Below the pieces are notes generated by a model. It was not told the origin of the DNA and ran no database searches. It saw nothing but the letters and a program-made list of their open reading frames with translations. From Mauremys mutica (lineage: Eukaryota > Chordata > Testudines > Geoemydidae): a stretch of 64,000 nucleotides of DNA. The first letter of the stretch is position 1. Each line of letters opens with the position of its first letter. The stretch covers positions 51,471,114 through 51,535,113 of the forward strand of contig NC_059079.1 in the NCBI RefSeq assembly GCF_020497125.1, in the 5' to 3' direction. The position numbers and the translations under genes are program-made. Shown here piece by piece: positions 60,325 to 64,000 of this stretch.

Positions 60325-60704
60325 CAGGGCCAGTTTTAGGAAGTGCGGGGCCCAATTCGAACAGTTTTGGTGGGATGACTTAAAAAAAAATGTTAAAAAA
60401 ACACGTGGGGCTTGTACTCACCGAGCTGTGCTCCGAGTCTTCAACGGCACTTCGGCGGCGGGTCCTTCACTCGCTCCAAGTCTTCGGCGGCACTGAAGGA
60501 CCCGCCGCCAAAGTGCCACCGAAGACCCAGAGCAAGCGAAGGACCCACCGCCGAAGTGCCTCTGAAGACCCGGAGCGCTGCCAGGTGAGTAAAAATTAAA
60601 AAGGCGCCTCTAGCCAGGGAAGGGATTCTCACTGGGCGCGGGGCCCTCTTAGGTGCGGGGCCTGATTCAGGGGAATTGGTGGAATAGGCCTAAAGCCGGC
60701 CCTG
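60325..60704. mobile_element. hAT MITE, 380 bp, perfect 8-bp duplication
   Basis: The ends are cagggccagttttagg and cctaaagccggccctg. The exact octamer cctccaaa lies at 60,317-60,324 and 60,705-60,712. The centre (60,440-60,580) holds GC-rich cggcgg repeats in both orientations, for example cggcgggtccttca pairing with tgaaggacccgccg. A stable hairpin is therefore likely. Non-coding. The intact duplication and ends suggest a fairly recent insertion. Confidence 0.92.
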
Positions 60705-60712
60705 CCTCCAAA

Positions 60713-60859
60713 CACACCTACTCCTCAGGATTCACAAGAGCAGGTTATGATTAGGAGAATTCAGTGTTTTCAATGCACATATTCTTAATTCTCTGTGAGT
60801 AGCAGCTATCTTCTTGGGCAACTACTTGTGGCCTGTAAATATTCCAGTATCTTCTACAA
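60713..60859. other. Spacer between two hAT MITEs
   Basis: A short unique-looking spacer with no feature recognised. Confidence 0.5.
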
Positions 60860-61214
60860 CAGGGGTGGCCAGACTAACTGACCCTCCAAGCCACATGTGA
60901 CAATCTTCAGAAGTTTGAGAGCTGGGGTGCACCCGGTGCTCAGGACTTCAGCCCCATGGGAGGTGCCTGACAGGGCTTGGGGCTTGAAGCCCCAAGCCCC
61001 AACAAGCACACCCTGTGGGGCTGAAGCCCTAAGACCCCCATCCCTTCTGGACAGAATTCCCTACGCCACCACCCTGCTGCAAGGCAGGTGTCCCGAACTC
61101 CACCACCCAGTCAGCTAAGCAGGGAATGGGGACAGGTGAGAGGTGCTCTGTGAGCTGCACTTTAACTATAAAAGAGCCCCATGAGGCTCACAAGCCATGG
61201 TTTGGCCTCCCCTG
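60860..61214. mobile_element. hAT MITE, 355 bp
   Basis: The ends are caggggtggccagact and atggtttggcctcccctg. The flanking octamers are ttctacaa (60,852-60,859) and tcctacat (61,215-61,222), six of eight identical. It is the same family as 17,107-18,469 in inverse orientation. The interior has ggggcttgaagccccaagcc-type palindromic sequence and no coding capacity. Confidence 0.82.
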
Positions 61215-61222
61215 TCCTACAT

Positions 61223-62442
61223 GGACAATAGAGGCTTTTCCCAGCAATAGAATATATATTTATTGAAAAGTGAAACTTTTTGGTGCATTAATCCATCGAT
61301 AACTCCTTACTCAGACAAAAACTCCCATTACCAAAGAAGGGAATTTTACCTGAGGAAGGATTACTCACTTAAATAGATGTTCATAAAACCGGGCACCAAT
61401 GTAACATCAGCCTTCATTTTCATGTATGCAACCCCAATGAAAACAGGTCAGAATGTTATTATAGTTAATGTCAAAGAGATTTATTTATTACTTTTTTTTA
61501 AGCATAAAAAATGTTTTCATTTTGATACCAGAGAAATATCAGTCCTGGACAGTTTACAGTCCAGATGTCTAACAGAAAAACAAAATCAGAACCAGAGTAA
61601 GGAATTAGATGACATTTTAACGTTCTTCTTAATCAAAAAGATTTTTAAATGAAATTGTGCTTATATTTATTTTTCATTAAGGATAACGTAATTAGGACAT
61701 TATAATAGTTTCATATCTAAATTCCAACCATTTTTATTCTTCCCCCCACCTCAGTTTCATATCTTAAATCAGGATTTTGCGTGACATCTCAATCAGTTCT
61801 GTAACATGTAATTTAACACACTAGAAACCGATTGCCTGATCTTGTTTCATATGCATCAATGTTTGCAGCTATCCAGAACAGAATGTGCTCACTTCAAAAC
61901 AAAGTTACTTTCAACATCAGGTCCCAGAGGTGAAATGACAGTGAATTAAGGTCAAAAACTACAACTCTGAGCTACTCAATGCCCTGCAGAATTTCTTTCT
62001 TTCAGATATGTCTCTCTGCCAAAGCTGGAGATGTCAGCTTGGAGCCATTCTGCTGCCAGTTTAATTGTGTTAAGGAACTATCAGCACAATCAGTGACATT
62101 TTATAAATCTTGCAACACTGGGACTTTTGACACTTCATTTCTGATGTTGTCTGGTGCCCTGCATTAGTAAGCATTTTAATCTATGTGAAAACATTGGCTT
62201 TGGCTTAAAGTGTTAAATCAAATGACAGACAGTGTTGTGCTGTTAAATAATTAAAGTAGGACACTGCTTCTATAGTAAACTGAGAGAAACCATGCCAGAT
62301 GTTGAAAGGAATGGACAGGAGAAATAGTACTTGGAAACATTTCTGAATCATTTAAACATTGTGCAATCAGATTCTTATGTAAACCAATATAAATCCTATG
62401 GGAATATTGGGAATATCTCTTCCTTTACAAAGTGGTGTAATC
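61223..62442. other. AT-rich stretch, no gene seen
   Basis: No gene recognised. The part at 61,770-62,160 looks non-repetitive and moderately structured and could be conserved non-coding DNA. This is a visual impression only. Confidence 0.35.
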
Positions 62443-62685
62443 TAAGCCCTGGTCCACACTAGGACTTTAATTCGAATTTAGCAGCGTTAATTTGAATTAA
62501 CCGTGCACCCGTCCACACCACGAAGCTATTTAATTCGACATAGAGGGCTCTTTAGTTTGACTTCTGTACTCCTCCCCTACGAGGGGAGTAGCGCTAAATT
62601 CGACATGGCTATGTCGAATTAGGCTAGGTGTGGATGCAAATCGACCTTAGTAGCTCCGGGAGCTATCCCACAGAGCACCACTCTG

Positions 62686-63400
62686 TTGACGCTCTGGACA
62701 GCAGTCCGAGCTTGGATGCTCTCACCAGCCACACAGGAAAAGCCCCGGGGAAATTTGAATTCCTTTTCCTGTCTGGCCAGTTTGAATCTCATTTCCTGTG
62801 TGGACGTCGTGGCGAGCTCAGCAGCACCGGCAACGAGGCAGAGCTCTCCAGCAGAGGAGTCCAGGGAATCTCAAACTAGAAAGAGGGCCCCAGCATGGAC
62901 TGATCAGGAAGTCTTGGATCTCATTGCTGTGTGGGGCGATGAGTCTGTGCTTTCGGAGCTGCGCTCCAACAAACAGAATGCAAAGACCTATGAGAAGGTC
63001 TCCAAAGCCATGGCACTCAGAGGATACAGCCGGGATACAACGCAGTGCCGCGTGAAAGTCAAGGAGCTGAGACAAGGCTACCAAAAAATCAGAGCGGCAA
63101 ACGGACGCTCCGGAGCCCAGCCCCAGACATGCCGGTTCTACGAGGCACTGCATGCCATTCTCGGTGGGTCTGCCACCACTGCCCCACCAGTGTGCGTGGA
63201 CTCTGAGGATGGGATACTGTCGATGGAGTGTTCCTCGGAGATGTTCGCGGACGGGGAAGATGAGGAGGACGAGGCAGTCGACAGCGCTTACAACGCTGAT
63301 TTCCCGAACAACCAGGATCTATTCATCACCCTCACTGAGATCCCCTACCAACCCTCCCCAGCTGTTACCCCGGACCCTGAATCAGGGGAAGGATCAGTCT
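62686..63400 (+). CDS. Harbinger Myb/SANT-like protein, exon 1
   Basis: This is the DNA-binding partner of the Harbinger nuclease. The frame is open throughout. The Myb/SANT-like (trihelix) domain spans about residues 65-160: KRAPAWTDQEVLDLIAVWGD, then GYSRDTTQCRVKVKELRQGY, then CRFYEALHAILGG, with tryptophans W71 and W83. An acidic stretch (about 180-200, DGEDEEDEAVDS) and SxxDLFITLTEIP follow. The exon ends at a GTAAGT donor (63,401-63,406); exon 2 lies beyond the recognised sequence. The ATG at 62,686 is the first in frame. The related gene at 43,380 begins MASQ, and here the equivalent codon is GTG (VASSAAP, near 62,807). The ancestral start may therefore be lost, or an upstream ATG is used. 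Confidence 0.85.
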
Positions 63401-63417
63401 GTAAGTGCTTAAACATG

Positions 63418-63753
63418 TTAATATTTATTTTTAATGGAGCAGGAATAGTTACTAGTTAAAAGAAGGTCAATATATATGGGGATGGAACAGAAATCCTCTT
63501 GGGAGATTTCCGAGAAGCTCTCCTGCAGGTAATCAAAAAGCCTCCGCATGAGGTTCCTGGGGAGAGCTGCCTTATTGGGTGCTACATGGTAGCACACTTT
63601 TCCGTGCCAGGCTATCATCAGGTACTCCGGGAGCATTGCCTCCACGAGCATGGCAGCATAGGCCCCTGGTTTGTGCTGGCTTTCACGCAGCATGCGCTCT
63701 CTATCTGCCTCAGTGACCCTCCTCAGGGTGATCTTGCTTAGAGACTCCTGCAT
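63418..63753 (-). CDS. Antisense intronic ORF of Harbinger, copy 2
   Basis: A 111-codon minus-strand frame starting at ATG 63,753, in the intron that follows Myb-like exon 1. It begins MQESLSKITLRRVTEADRER and contains KPGAYAAMLVEAML, AWHGKVCYH, KAALPRNLMRRLFDYLQESF and EISQED. It aligns ungapped to the minus-strand ORF at 43,987-44,298. The sequence just inside the start (ttaaatgcag then gag) is also a possible splice acceptor, two codons in from where copy 1 has one. It may therefore be a complete small gene or the downstream exon of one. No known domain is recognised. The charged, leucine-rich makeup suggests a compact helical protein. Confidence 0.6.
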   Translation of the reverse strand: MQESLSKITLRRVTEADRERMLRESQHKPGAYAAMLVEAMLPEYLMIAWHGKVCYHVAPNKAALPRNLMRRLFDYLQESFSEISQEDFCSIPIYIDLLLTSNYSCSIKNKY

Positions 63754-64000
63754 TTAATTACAGTAATTTGTGTACTATTAGTATTGGGAGTGCTTCACTG
63801 TTCCTTTGCATAACAATGAGCGTCACTTTACAGCCACGTGGTGGAGGCTGCAGAGTGGCACCATACAGGGATCTTTCCCAGGGAACAGACGCGAGGGGGT
63901 GCAACAGGGGCAGAGTTTATGGTTTCAGGATTGCCTGTAGCAAGAGGACAGTGGTATACATTGACTTTTAAGCAGCCAAAAGTTTTTGGCTTACCATGCC

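Larger units (their letters stand above)
62446..64000 (+). mobile_element. PIF/Harbinger transposon, cut by window end
   Basis: It starts gccctggtccacactagg directly after TAA (62,443-62,445), the preferred Harbinger target. The first 300 bp have palindromic Harbinger sub-terminal sequence (taattcgaattt, cgacatggctatgtcg) and match the start of the element at 2078. It then encodes a Myb/SANT-like first exon on plus and an antisense frame in the following intron. The nuclease would lie to the right of the window and was not seen. It is better preserved than the copy at 43 kb. Confidence 0.88.

Noticed and set aside
1..64000. tRNA genes, rRNA, CRISPR arrays and tRNA-derived turtle SINEs
   Set aside because: Looked for by eye on both strands. 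I saw no A-box/B-box pair with a tRNA fold, no regularly spaced repeats with unique spacers, and no SINE head in the sequence.

Overview
The window looks like vertebrate nuclear DNA, most probably from a turtle. The base composition is AT-rich with GC-rich islands, and I see no operons, no ribosome binding sites and no long host reading frames. Almost every recognisable object is a transposable element. The mix is CR1-type LINE 3' ends, PIF/Harbinger elements with a Myb/SANT-like gene and a DDE nuclease, many hAT-type non-autonomous elements with 8-bp target duplications, a Tc1/mariner-like MITE and solo LTRs. I know this combination from chelonian genomes. That assignment rests on recall of repeat families and was not searched. 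I found no convincing host protein-coding exon, tRNA, rRNA or CRISPR array. The window is best read as intergenic or deep intronic DNA.

Layout. At 1.6-4.2 kb there is a nest of palindromic and Harbinger elements: an older MITE split by a younger one, followed by a 2.1-kb non-autonomous Harbinger. At 4.70-6.33 kb lies a fold-back hAT element with an exact 8-bp target duplication. It carries two oppositely oriented copies of the transposase C-terminal domain. From 6.3 to 37 kb the sequence is mostly AT-rich unique DNA. It is punctuated by hAT MITEs (8.69-9.02 kb; 17.1-18.5 kb with a second hAT nested inside), a perfect AT microsatellite (15.8 kb), a CR1 tail (22.2 kb), a LINE reverse-transcriptase remnant (26 kb, minus), a Harbinger MITE (27.2 kb), a solo LTR (33.5 kb) and a mariner-like MITE (34.5 kb). 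A 1.07-kb hAT element lies at 37.7-38.8 kb.

The most gene-rich object is a 3.7-kb PIF/Harbinger element at 43.0-46.75 kb. A broken two-exon Myb/SANT-like gene (plus) converges on a nearly intact Harbinger nuclease (minus, broken by one single-base insertion), and their poly(A) signals lie about 30 bp apart. A second, better preserved Harbinger starts at 62.45 kb and runs off the window; its Myb-like first exon is open. From 54 to 61 kb there are further hAT MITEs, a CR1 tail and a 731-bp solo LTR.

The main discovery candidate is a third reading frame shared by the two Harbinger elements. It lies antisense inside the intron of the Myb-like gene (43,987-44,298 and 63,418-63,753). The two predicted proteins align without gaps for about 100 residues at about 31% identity by my own count. 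Their ends are also similar, and a possible splice acceptor sits near the same N-terminal position in both. This suggests a conserved third protein in this lineage of Harbinger transposons, which are usually described as having two genes.
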